A DNA stretch of 6,812 nt, taken from the NCBI GenBank assembly GCA_046732015.1, contig JBKPMF010000318.1:1-6812 (forward strand). The letters run 5' to 3'. A program made the translations under genes and the position numbers. The notes beneath the pieces were generated by a model. That model was given only the letters and a program-made list of their open reading frames with translations. It did no database searches and was not told the origin of the DNA. This document shows positions 1 through 5,230 of the stretch, piece after piece. This stretch comes from JAOUEA01 sp046732015 (GTDB lineage: Bacteria; Actinomycetota; UBA4738; HRBIN12). The number at the start of each line of letters is the position of its first letter. Position 1 is the first letter of the stretch.

Positions 1-207
1 GCTCAAGCGGGGCTCGATACGGGCCGATTCTTCGGGGAGCAGCTTCCAGCGGAGAGGAACGACCATTACCGGGAACTCGGAGCGTCTCGCGGGCGCATGG
101 CGGACGTTGGATCGCCGAGGCTCGCTGCCTGGATCGCGGGGAGCTCGAGAAGGACGGCGCGTGTCACGACGACTCGACCATCCCCGCCGTGCGTCCGATC
201 GCCACGC

Positions 208-237
208 CCTGACCCGCCCCTGAGTCCCAGGGTCAGG
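208..237. terminator. Possible hairpin terminator or leader structure
   Basis: An 8-bp perfect stem pairs CCTGACCC (208-215) with GGGTCAGG (230-237) around a 14-base loop. No T-run follows on the + strand, so it is not a textbook intrinsic terminator. It begins at the TGA (210-212) that would end one possible gene entering from the left, which suits a weak terminator. It also lies about 25 bases upstream of the possible -10 element of the propeller gene and could instead be an operator. Confidence 0.25.
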
Positions 238-241
238 AGCA

Positions 242-267
242 GTGTAGTTCGCCCGGGATCTGGGTAC
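242..267 (+). promoter_or_regulatory. Candidate SigB/SigF-like promoter of propeller gene
   Basis: GTGTAG (242-247), 14 bases, then GGGTAC (262-267) resembles the general-stress sigma consensus GTTTAA - 12 to 15 bases - GGGTAT, matching 4/6 and 5/6 positions. Forty-two bases separate the -10-like element from the ATG at 310, leaving room for a short leader with the ribosome binding site. GGGTA is easy to find by chance in GC-rich DNA (one also lies inside the coding region near 581), so this is only a candidate. Confidence 0.2.
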
Positions 268-293
268 GGCCCTCTGCGTCTCATCGATGGCAC

Positions 294-301
294 GAGAGGA
301 G
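294..301 (+). promoter_or_regulatory. Ribosome binding site fixing the start at 310
   Basis: GAGAGGAG lies 8 bases upstream of the ATG at 310. It decides the start of the propeller gene, because the reading frame stays open far upstream. The protein then begins with a well-formed signal peptide. Confidence 0.75.
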
Positions 302-309
302 TCCTCGAG

Positions 310-1275
310 ATGCTCACCCCCCGATCCCGTCTGCGCGCCAGCGCATCCGTTCTGCTCGCGATCGGGATGGCGTTCGCCGTGCTTCCCAGCGCCTCGGCTG
401 AGCCAACACCCGTCCACGTCCTCGTGACCTTCAACGAGTCCGCGGGGGAGACCCCTGAGGGCATCGCGTCGGACCAGCGCGGCAACCTCTTCGTGAGCGT
501 CTCGCCGCTCGGCGATCTGTGGAAGATCCCGGCCGGATCCTCTTCACCCGAGCCGTTCGGGCACGTCGACGGCATCACGCCGGGTACCGACTTCGGCATG
601 CTGGGGTTGGCGGTCGACCGCGCCGGCAACGTCTACGCGGGGGTGCAGTCGGCGAACCCCGCCGCGGCCGGCGTCTGGCGTTTCGACCGACGAAGTGGCG
701 CGGCGACACGGCTCCCCGGCACAGCCGCGATCGGCATCCCGAACGGACTGGCGTTCGACCGACGGATGAACCTGTTCGTGACCGACTCCACGGGAGCGAT
801 CTGGCGGATCCCGAGGGGAGGCCGGGCGTCGATCTGGCTGCAGGACGAAGCGCTGACCGGAGACGGCAGCCTCGGCCTGTTCCTGGGCGCGAACGGGATC
901 GCGATCCGCAAAGACGTGTTGACGGTCACCAACACCGAGCGCAGGACGGTGCTCCACATCCCGAACGTCGGCGGGCACCCCGGCCAGATCCGCGAGGTCA
1001 CGTCGTTGCCTGCCGGCCAGAACCCTGACGGCGTGGCGCTCGACGTCCATGGGAACGCCTTCATCGCGCTCAACCTCGCGAACTCGATCGCGCGGGTGAC
1101 CCGTGGCGGCTCGACCTCGATCATCGCGAGCGGCGCCCCACTGGATTTCCCGTCCAGCCTGGTGTTCGGGCGTGGTCGTGCGGGACCGCATCGCCTCTAC
1201 GGGGTGAGCTTCTCGATCGGGGAAGGCTTCGGTCAGCCGCCGGGGAGCGGACCCTCCGTCTTCTGGCTTGACTAA
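310..1275 (+). CDS. Secreted SMP-30/gluconolactonase-like beta-propeller protein
   Basis: 321 aa. Residues 1-30 form a classical signal peptide: a basic start (MLTPRSRLR), a hydrophobic core of about 15 residues, and ASA before E31 as the likely cleavage site. The mature part is a beta-propeller with repeats of the type GIASDQRGNLFVS (51-63), GLAVDRAGNVYAG (99-111), GLAFDRRMNLFVTDS (146-160), GIAIRKDVLTVTN (196-208) and GVALDVHGNAFIA (241-253). By motif it matches the SMP-30/gluconolactonase/LRE family. The metal and active-site residues of that family have plausible equivalents: E50 (PEG), N145 (PNG), N195 (ANG) and D240 (PDG). Inferred role: an extracytoplasmic lactone or ester hydrolase of unknown substrate. 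It could instead be a non-catalytic NHL/Vgb-type propeller. Its last base is 12 bases before the aldo/keto reductase start, which suggests one transcript. Confidence 0.8.
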   Translation: MLTPRSRLRASASVLLAIGMAFAVLPSASAEPTPVHVLVTFNESAGETPEGIASDQRGNLFVSVSPLGDLWKIPAGSSSPEPFGHVDGITPGTDFGMLGLAVDRAGNVYAGVQSANPAAAGVWRFDRRSGAATRLPGTAAIGIPNGLAFDRRMNLFVTDSTGAIWRIPRGGRASIWLQDEALTGDGSLGLFLGANGIAIRKDVLTVTNTERRTVLHIPNVGGHPGQIREVTSLPAGQNPDGVALDVHGNAFIALNLANSIARVTRGGSTSIIASGAPLDFPSSLVFGRGRAGPHRLYGVSFSIGEGFGQPPGSGPSVFWLD

Positions 1276-1287
1276 GCTCTCTTGACC

Positions 1288-2331
1288 ATGGAATACCGAG
1301 TTCTCGGCGGAACCGGGATCCGCGTGAGTACCCACTGCCTTGGCACGATGGCCTTCGGGGCGTGGGGCAATCAGGATCACGACGAGTGCATCCGCACGGT
1401 GCATCAGGCGCTGGACGCCGGGATCAACTTCATCGATTCGGCCGACATGTATTCGGACGGCGAGTCCGAGGAGATCGTCGGCAAGGCCATCGCGGGGCGT
1501 CGGGACGAGGTCGTGCTGGCGTCGAAGTTCCACAACCCGATGGGCTCCGGTCCGAACGACCGCGGCAACTCGCGGGTGTGGATCATGCGCGCCGTCGAAG
1601 CGAGCCTGCGCAGGTTGGGCACAGATCACCTCGACCTCTACCAGGTGCATCGGCCGGAGGAGGAGACGGATATCGAGGAGACGCTATCGGCGCTCACGGA
1701 TCTCCAGCGTGCCGGCACGATCCGGGCGTTCGGGACGTCCACCTACGCCGGTTGGCAACTGGTGCACGCCCAGTCGGTATCCGAGCGACGCGGTCTCGCG
1801 CGCTTCCGGACCGAGCAGCCCCCGTACTCGATCTTCGTGCGTCACGTCGAACGCGAGGTGTTCCCCGTCGCCCAGGAGTACGGACTCGGGGTGCTGGTGT
1901 GGGCGCCCCTCGGCCGTGGATGGCTCACGGGCCGCTACCGCCGGGGGAACTTCGATCGCTCGCCAGAAGCTCGTGCCACTCGCAATCGCGAACGGGGTGG
2001 GCCGATCGCCGCTCAGTTCGATGAGCACCGCCCGGAGATCCAGCGGAAGCTCGACGTCGTGGAGGAGCTGGCCACCATCGCCGACGGCGCAGGGATCTCC
2101 ATGACGCACATGGCGGTGGCCTTCACACTGGCGCACCCCGCGGTCACCAGTGCGATCGTCGGTGTTCGCACCCCGCAGCAGATCCAGGAGCTGATCGCCG
2201 GGGCCGATGTGCGGCTCGGCGAGGCCACGCTCGACGCGATCGACGCCGTCGTGCCTCCCGGTTCTACGCTCGACGAGAACGACCTCGGGTTCGCGCCGTG
2301 GTGGATGGAAGCGTCCCGTCGGCGCCGATAG
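1288..2331 (+). CDS. Aldo/keto reductase family oxidoreductase
   Basis: 347 aa from ATG 1288; a TTG at 1282 would add two residues. MEYRVLGGTGIRVS is the usual N-terminus of bacterial AKRs of the Tas/YghZ type, which supports the ATG. The family's catalytic tetrad is visible: D50 and Y55 (in INFIDSADMY), K80 (VVLASKF) and H121 (YQVHRP). SAIVGVRTPQQIQE (288-301) is the C-terminal NADPH-binding stretch. The length is normal for a single (alpha/beta)8-barrel AKR. The enzyme should be cytoplasmic and reduce aldehydes or ketones with NADPH; the substrate cannot be told. No good Shine-Dalgarno precedes the start, and it begins 12 bases after the propeller gene, so it probably depends on that transcript. 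Pairing with a lactonase-like protein hints at sugar or lactone metabolism, but only by proximity. Confidence 0.9.
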   Translation: MEYRVLGGTGIRVSTHCLGTMAFGAWGNQDHDECIRTVHQALDAGINFIDSADMYSDGESEEIVGKAIAGRRDEVVLASKFHNPMGSGPNDRGNSRVWIMRAVEASLRRLGTDHLDLYQVHRPEEETDIEETLSALTDLQRAGTIRAFGTSTYAGWQLVHAQSVSERRGLARFRTEQPPYSIFVRHVEREVFPVAQEYGLGVLVWAPLGRGWLTGRYRRGNFDRSPEARATRNRERGGPIAAQFDEHRPEIQRKLDVVEELATIADGAGISMTHMAVAFTLAHPAVTSAIVGVRTPQQIQELIAGADVRLGEATLDAIDAVVPPGSTLDENDLGFAPWWMEASRRRR

Positions 2332-2340
2332 TCATCGAAC

Positions 2341-2397
2341 CCCTGGCAAGAGTCGAACCTGCGCCTCCGCGCGCGGATCGACCGAGCTACGAGACGC
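2341..2397 (-). pseudogene. tRNA-like remnant, possibly decayed tRNA gene
   Basis: Read on the - strand, this gap between two convergent genes resembles a shortened tRNA. TAGCTC (2389-2384) matches the start of a D-arm. A complete T-arm follows at 2362-2346, with stem GCAGG, loop TTCGACT and stem CTTGC: five pairs, one of them G-T. The stretch GGCGCAGGTTCGACTC is close to the 3' part of many actinobacterial tRNAs, with the tRNA-Arg type the nearest I can recall. Only about 21 bases lie between TAGCTC and the T-stem, against roughly 35 in an intact tRNA, so the anticodon arm is missing. The sequences flanking it do not pair as an acceptor stem, and no CCA end is in place. It therefore cannot be a working tRNA. 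TCGAAC is frequent elsewhere in the window, so chance resemblance is possible. Confidence 0.35.
2366..2377. repeat. 12-base perfect palindrome between convergent genes
   Basis: TCCGCGCGCGGA equals its own reverse complement. It lies midway between the converging stops at 2331 and 2402 and could form a very short hairpin at the end of both transcripts. There is no T-run on either side, so any terminator role would be weak. It sits where the anticodon arm of the tRNA-like stretch would be expected. Confidence 0.4.
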
Positions 2398-2399
2398 CC

Positions 2400-3197
2400 T
2401 CAGTCGTCGACGTCGCCTTCGAAGATCGAGAAGGCCGCCCCTTGGGGGTCTCGAACCGCGGCGATGGTGCCGGCGGGGATCTGCGTCGCCGGCATGAGTG
2501 TGGTGCCACCGAGCTCTTCGGCCTGTGTCAACGCATTGTCGACCGACTCGGTGGTGAAATACGGCACCCAGTTGGGTGGGATGCCGTCTGCTGCGGGGCC
2601 CAGCTCTCGCATGCCCCCGTTGCGACCCTCCAGGGCGCCCTCGCCGTGGATGAGCCAGTAGCGCGGCCCACCACCGGTGTCGACCTCCTCGATCGACCAC
2701 CCGAACAGTTCGCGGTAGAACTTCGACGCCGCGTCGACGTCGTCGGTCGCGAGCTCGTTCGAGGTCAGGCAGCCGGGGCCGTTCACGCGTTCCGCGCCGA
2801 TCGAGTTCCGGGCCTCCCAGAGTCCGATCGCAGCCCCGGTCGGATCGACGACGACGGCCACCCGCGCCGCATCCCCGACGTCGAACGGCTTCGCGAGCAC
2901 TGTGCCGCCTAGCTCGCCGGCACGCATCGCGGACTCGTCGACGCTCGGGACGGTCACGTAACTGACCCAGCTGGTTGGTATCTCACCCGCCCCCTGGGAC
3001 GCAGACTGCTCCGTGATCCCCGCGACGGCCTCGCCGCCGAGGTGAGCGATCGTGGACACATCGCCACTGACGCGCTCGTCGTCTTGGAAGTCCCAGCCGA
3101 ACAGACCGCCGTAGAAGCGCTGCGCGTCGTCACGATCGTTGGTGGTGAGCTCGACCCAGGAGAAGGTGCCCGACTGGTAGCTGGTCCTGGTTCCCAT
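2400..3197 (-). CDS. Tandem-domain VOC (glyoxalase-fold) protein, CFP30B/Rv0577-like
   Basis: 265 aa with two VOC domains, about residues 10-128 and 142-259. Each has the family signature: FYGGLFGWDF (28-37) and FYRELFGWSI (160-169), and DPTGAAIGLWEA (118-129) and DPQGAAFSIFEG (250-261). Length, order and the opening (SYQSGTFSWVELTTND) resemble the mycobacterial CFP30B/Rv0577 group. The closing acidic residues are kept (E128, E260). The first-strand position that is usually the metal-binding His appears to be W14 in domain 1 and Ser or Asn (146/147) in domain 2, so classical glyoxalase I chemistry is doubtful. Roles suggested for such proteins include handling reactive aldehydes or small-molecule binding; none is proven here. 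The start at 3197 has GAGGG six bases upstream. It begins 13 bases after the ABM-type gene and is probably co-transcribed with it. Confidence 0.88.
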   Translation of the reverse strand: MGTRTSYQSGTFSWVELTTNDRDDAQRFYGGLFGWDFQDDERVSGDVSTIAHLGGEAVAGITEQSASQGAGEIPTSWVSYVTVPSVDESAMRAGELGGTVLAKPFDVGDAARVAVVVDPTGAAIGLWEARNSIGAERVNGPGCLTSNELATDDVDAASKFYRELFGWSIEEVDTGGGPRYWLIHGEGALEGRNGGMRELGPAADGIPPNWVPYFTTESVDNALTQAEELGGTTLMPATQIPAGTIAAVRDPQGAAFSIFEGDVDD

Positions 3198-3210
3198 CGT
3201 CGACCCTCGC

Positions 3211-3522
3211 TCAGTGCTCGGGGAGGCCCTTGCCGCCCCGAGCCTGCACCTCGATCTGCTCGGGCATCCCCTCCAGCAATGGCATGGTCTCAGCGATTGC
3301 GGGCTGCAGTTCGGGAGCTTGGAGCGCCTGCGAGTGTGCGTCCTCGCTCGTCCAAAGATCGAGCACCCAGATGTCGTCCGGGGAGTCGGAGGACTCGGTC
3401 ACGAGGTACATCACACACGCCTCGTTGTCGTCGAACAGCTTCCCGGACTCGATCAGGTTCTTGACGACCTGGTCGCGCTTGCCCGGCTTCGCCGTGAGTT
3501 TGTTGATCAAGACATGGGCCAT
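3211..3522 (-). CDS. ABM-superfamily protein (putative quinol monooxygenase-like)
   Basis: 103 aa, the usual size of a single antibiotic-biosynthesis-monooxygenase (ABM) domain, a dimeric ferredoxin-like fold. Supporting features are the opening strand HVLINKLTAKPGKRDQV (3-19), the central VLDLWTSEDAHSQALQAPEL (53-72, the typical 'W.s.eah..h...p..q' segment), and a closing strand near 90-94. Relatives include YgiN-type quinol monooxygenases and small heme- or substrate-binding stress proteins; which activity applies here cannot be told. The start at 3522 is chosen because MAHVLINKL begins the domain; upstream in-frame sequence does not look like protein. The ribosome binding site is poor (only GAG-like). 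It lies 49 bases downstream of the STAS gene and 13 bases upstream of the VOC gene on the same strand, so the three may form an operon. Confidence 0.78.
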   Translation of the reverse strand: MAHVLINKLTAKPGKRDQVVKNLIESGKLFDDNEACVMYLVTESSDSPDDIWVLDLWTSEDAHSQALQAPELQPAIAETMPLLEGMPEQIEVQARGGKGLPEH

Positions 3523-3571
3523 GCTGCTCGCGGTACCCAGGTTGGCTCGCGACAAACATGCCGGGGCGTCG

Positions 3572-3910
3572 CTACGTTCGGTCGTCGTCCGCTGGGTCCG
3601 ATGGCGTCGCGAACGGCAGGGTATCGACCAGCCCGGTGATCTCGAAGACGCGTTGCACACCCCGGGGGCCGGGGATGATCGTGAGCGGAGTCCCGCGTTC
3701 GCGACACCGATCCACGGTGATCATCAGTGACCGGACGCCGGAAGAATCCAGGAACGTCAAGGCGCTGAGGTCGATCTCGATCGCTGCGTAGCCGTTCGCG
3801 GTCGCTTCAGCGAGCGAGGTCTCAGCCGTCGGCATCGCCGCGAGGTCGAACTCTCCCACGAGCACGATCCTGCGCACACCTTCCGAGTCGGATGCCTCGA
3901 CATCGAACAT
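3572..3910 (-). CDS. STAS-domain anti-sigma factor antagonist (SpoIIAA/RsbV-like)
   Basis: 112 aa, the full length of a single-domain STAS antagonist. The diagnostic stretch is IDLSALTFLDSSGVRSLM (46-63). By alignment with Bacillus SpoIIAA, the phosphorylated serine should be S57, in D55-S56-S57-G58. The N-terminal strand RIVLVGEFDLA (14-24) and the late ITGLVDTLPF (91-100) also fit. In known systems such a protein, when unphosphorylated, binds an RsbW/SpoIIAB-type kinase and frees its sigma factor; the kinase inactivates it by phosphorylation. The candidate kinase gene lies immediately upstream in the opposite direction (4010-4408). The start is secured by AAGGAGG (3922-3916), five bases before the ATG, the best ribosome binding site in the window. 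No sigma factor or RsbU-type phosphatase is visible nearby. Confidence 0.93.
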   Translation of the reverse strand: MFDVEASDSEGVRRIVLVGEFDLAAMPTAETSLAEATANGYAAIEIDLSALTFLDSSGVRSLMITVDRCRERGTPLTIIPGPRGVQRVFEITGLVDTLPFATPSDPADDDRT

Positions 3911-3915
3911 CGTTG

Positions 3916-3922
3916 CCTCCTT
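3916..3922 (-). promoter_or_regulatory. Strong ribosome binding site of STAS gene
   Basis: AAGGAGG on the - strand, five bases upstream of the ATG at 3910. It is a near-perfect Shine-Dalgarno, clearly stronger than those of its neighbours, and suggests the antagonist is made in higher amount than the co-directional ABM protein. Confidence 0.85.
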
Positions 3923-3937
3923 CCAGGGCGATCTGCT

Positions 3938-3965
3938 GTGGCCTATTTTAACGAAGAGCGGGTAT
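3938..3965. promoter_or_regulatory. Divergent control region with candidate promoters
   Basis: This lies between the divergent STAS and HATPase genes. The only AT-rich patch of the neighbourhood (3944-3951) sits here. On the - strand it gives TAAAAT (3950-3945), a plausible -10 for the STAS gene 34 bases from its ATG, but I find no good -35. On the + strand GGGTAT (3960-3965) matches the -10 of SigB/SigF-type general-stress promoters and lies 44 bases before the ATG at 4010. The best upstream partner, GTGGCC (3938-3943, 16-base spacer), fits poorly. The two candidates overlap, so transcription in one direction could affect the other. Confidence 0.28.
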
Positions 3966-3996
3966 GCCCCTTACGGAGACACCCGTTCCGGACCGT

Positions 3997-4002
3997 AGAA
4001 GG
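3997..4002 (+). promoter_or_regulatory. Ribosome binding site fixing the start at 4010
   Basis: AGAAGG, seven bases upstream of the ATG at 4010. It argues against the in-frame GTG at 3938, which has no ribosome binding site and would add 24 residues unlike the family's N-terminus. Confidence 0.6.
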
Positions 4003-4009
4003 CGCCCAG

Positions 4010-4408
4010 ATGTCCGCGATCTCAACCCTGCTTCCCTCTCTCGCCGACGCCCCGGCGATGGCTCGTCGATTCCTCTCGGAGTTCATCGCTGAGGTCCTTC
4101 CGAGCGAGATGCGGGAGAACGCAGCGCTCTTGACCAGCGAGGTCGTGACGAACAGCGTCCGGCATGCAGGGCCGTCGGCCGGTGGCGGGATCGGCATGGA
4201 GCTGGTGTTGTCGGACGACCACTTACGCGTGAGCGTGACCGACGACTCGCCCGGCTTCGAACCCGACCTCGACGGAACCGCTTCGGACCAGGACATCGGC
4301 GGCTGGGGCTTGATCCTCGTGGATCGGATCGCCGATCGCTGGGGTGTGACCCGGGATCAGCCGAACGTCGTGTGGTTCGAACTCGACCGCCGGACGACGA
4401 TCAACTGA
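4010..4408 (+). CDS. RsbW/SpoIIAB-like HATPase, putative anti-sigma kinase
   Basis: 132 aa, the typical size of stand-alone HATPase_c_2 proteins of Actinobacteria. ATP-binding motifs of the GHKL fold are in order: N-box LLTSEVVTNSVRHA (40-53, with E44, N48 and H52), G1-like box VTDDSPGFEP (76-85), and G2-like box GGWGLILVDRIADRWG (97-112). No sensor or transmembrane segment is present, so it is a cytoplasmic regulator rather than a sensor histidine kinase. In the known partner-switch scheme it would phosphorylate the STAS protein and hold a sigma factor or other partner; here that pairing is inferred from divergent adjacency. The 3' end overlaps the convergent methyltransferase gene by 8 bases (4401-4408), leaving no room for a terminator between them. 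Confidence 0.9.
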   Translation: MSAISTLLPSLADAPAMARRFLSEFIAEVLPSEMRENAALLTSEVVTNSVRHAGPSAGGGIGMELVLSDDHLRVSVTDDSPGFEPDLDGTASDQDIGGWGLILVDRIADRWGVTRDQPNVVWFELDRRTTIN

Positions 4409-5183
4409 CCTCGAAGACCCACCATCGCTGCCGGACCCGTTCCTCGAGACGGATGTCCGTGGTTCCGTAGCGCTCCACCGTCCACCGTCTTCCCACGTCG
4501 AGTGCCGCGTTCAGCCGCTCCTCGGGAACGCGCCAGGTCCAGGAGGGTGCGCGAGCCTGCACGGCGTCGAGGAACCCGGCAACGGTCTCATGAGCCGGAT
4601 GGTCGATCGTCGCCTCTTCCTCGAACACGGCGCCCAGAGCGATGAAGGCCTCGCGAAGCTGCTCGTCGCCACCAGCGGCGAAGTCCAAACCGACATGGTC
4701 GGCGTCGGGTCCCAGCACCGCCCTCATCGCATACCAGAGGTCGTGCCACGGGCCGGGAGCCGTGCCGAGGGCGATCGCCACGCTGCCCTCGGTCACCCGG
4801 CGGAGCTCGGCCACGACGTCTCGCCATCGGGGGACCAGGTGGAAGACATGGCGGACGTAGGCGCCACCGAACGAGGCGTCGGCGAACGCGAGCGCGGTGG
4901 CGTCGGCGCGAACCAGCGCGATCGGTGGCGTCCCGCCGGCCTTCTCGACGAGTTTGGAGAGCATGGCGGCGGAGATATCCACGCCCGTGACGTGCCACCC
5001 GCGCTCCGCGAGCGGAAGGGCCAGGGCTCCGGTGCCGACCCCAACCTCCAGCGTCATCCCGGAGGGGTCCAGCGATCGATGCAGCAGGTCCAGGGTCTGC
5101 GCGAGCTCCGTGTCGTCCACGGGCCGAGTGACGTCGTAGGACCCGGCGGCTCGGTCGAAGTTGACGGAAGGAACGTCAGTCAT
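4401..5183 (-). CDS. Class I SAM-dependent methyltransferase
   Basis: 260 aa. The Rossmann-like methyltransferase core is clear: motif I LEVGVGTGALALPLA (45-59), an acidic residue ending strand 2 in VTGVDISAAML (65-75, D69), motif II-like RADATALAFADASFGGAYVR (92-111), and HLVPRWRDVVAELRRV (115-130), the helix that follows in UbiE/Methyltransf_11 proteins. The N-terminus FDRAAGSYDVTRP (9-21) is also typical of that group. The C-terminal about 110 residues are Trp- and Arg-rich and carry no motif I recognise; they probably shape the substrate pocket. The substrate is unknown. It lies 47 bases downstream of the GMC oxidoreductase on the same strand and is possibly co-transcribed. Its ribosome binding site is weak (a GATGGGATC stretch just before the ATG). 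Its last 8 bases overlap the convergent HATPase gene. Confidence 0.9.
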   Translation of the reverse strand: MTDVPSVNFDRAAGSYDVTRPVDDTELAQTLDLLHRSLDPSGMTLEVGVGTGALALPLAERGWHVTGVDISAAMLSKLVEKAGGTPPIALVRADATALAFADASFGGAYVRHVFHLVPRWRDVVAELRRVTEGSVAIALGTAPGPWHDLWYAMRAVLGPDADHVGLDFAAGGDEQLREAFIALGAVFEEEATIDHPAHETVAGFLDAVQARAPSWTWRVPEERLNAALDVGRRWTVERYGTTDIRLEERVRQRWWVFEVS

Positions 5184-5230
5184 GATCCCATCCGTGGCTC
5201 CGCCCCATCTGAGGGATGCCGCCGGCGTCG

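Larger units (their letters stand above)
1..309. other. Left-edge stretch without an assignable gene
   Basis: No gene can be assigned here. Three readings look partly protein-like and conflict with one another. (a) A - strand ATG at 66-64 opens MVVPLRWKLLPEESARIEPR and leaves by the left edge, but it lacks a clear ribosome binding site. (b) A + strand frame enters from the left edge and stops at TGA 210-212. Its last third (about 108-209) has good third-position G/C and ends in AVRPIATP, but its first third does not look coding. (c) The frame of the downstream propeller gene is open all the way from base 1; its earlier ATG at 97 leads only to an Arg/Pro/Ser-rich, non-domain segment. The right part (about 240-309) looks like leader and promoter sequence for the gene at 310. 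Confidence 0.35.

Noticed and set aside
97..309. N-terminal extension of the propeller gene from the ATG at 97
   Set aside because: The added 71 residues are Arg/Pro/Ser-rich with no domain. A good ribosome binding site (294-301) and a signal peptide begin exactly at the ATG at 310.
544..1650. Long - strand open frame (368 codons) across the propeller and aldo/keto reductase genes
   Set aside because: It is rich in Arg, Val, His, Asp and Pro with no motif, and lies antisense to two genes with clear family signatures. It is an open complement frame of GC-rich coding DNA.
2298..2912. + strand open frame (204 codons) running from the aldo/keto reductase end into the VOC gene
   Set aside because: It crosses two unrelated genes and the intergenic gap without any domain; its composition is that of a complement frame.
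3526..3551. Direct repeat GCTCGCG (3526-3532 and 3545-3551) between the STAS and ABM genes
   Set aside because: Seven-base GC-rich repeats are expected by chance here; there is no symmetry or other sign of an operator.
3938..4009. GTG start at 3938 for the HATPase gene
   Set aside because: It has no ribosome binding site, and the 24 added residues overlap the presumed promoter region. ATG 4010 has AGAAGG at a good distance and matches family length.
5184..5230. Possible hairpin between the GMC and methyltransferase genes (ATCCC 5185-5189 with GGGAT 5213-5217)
   Set aside because: Only five pairs around a 23-base loop with no T-run; too weak to call a terminator or leader structure.
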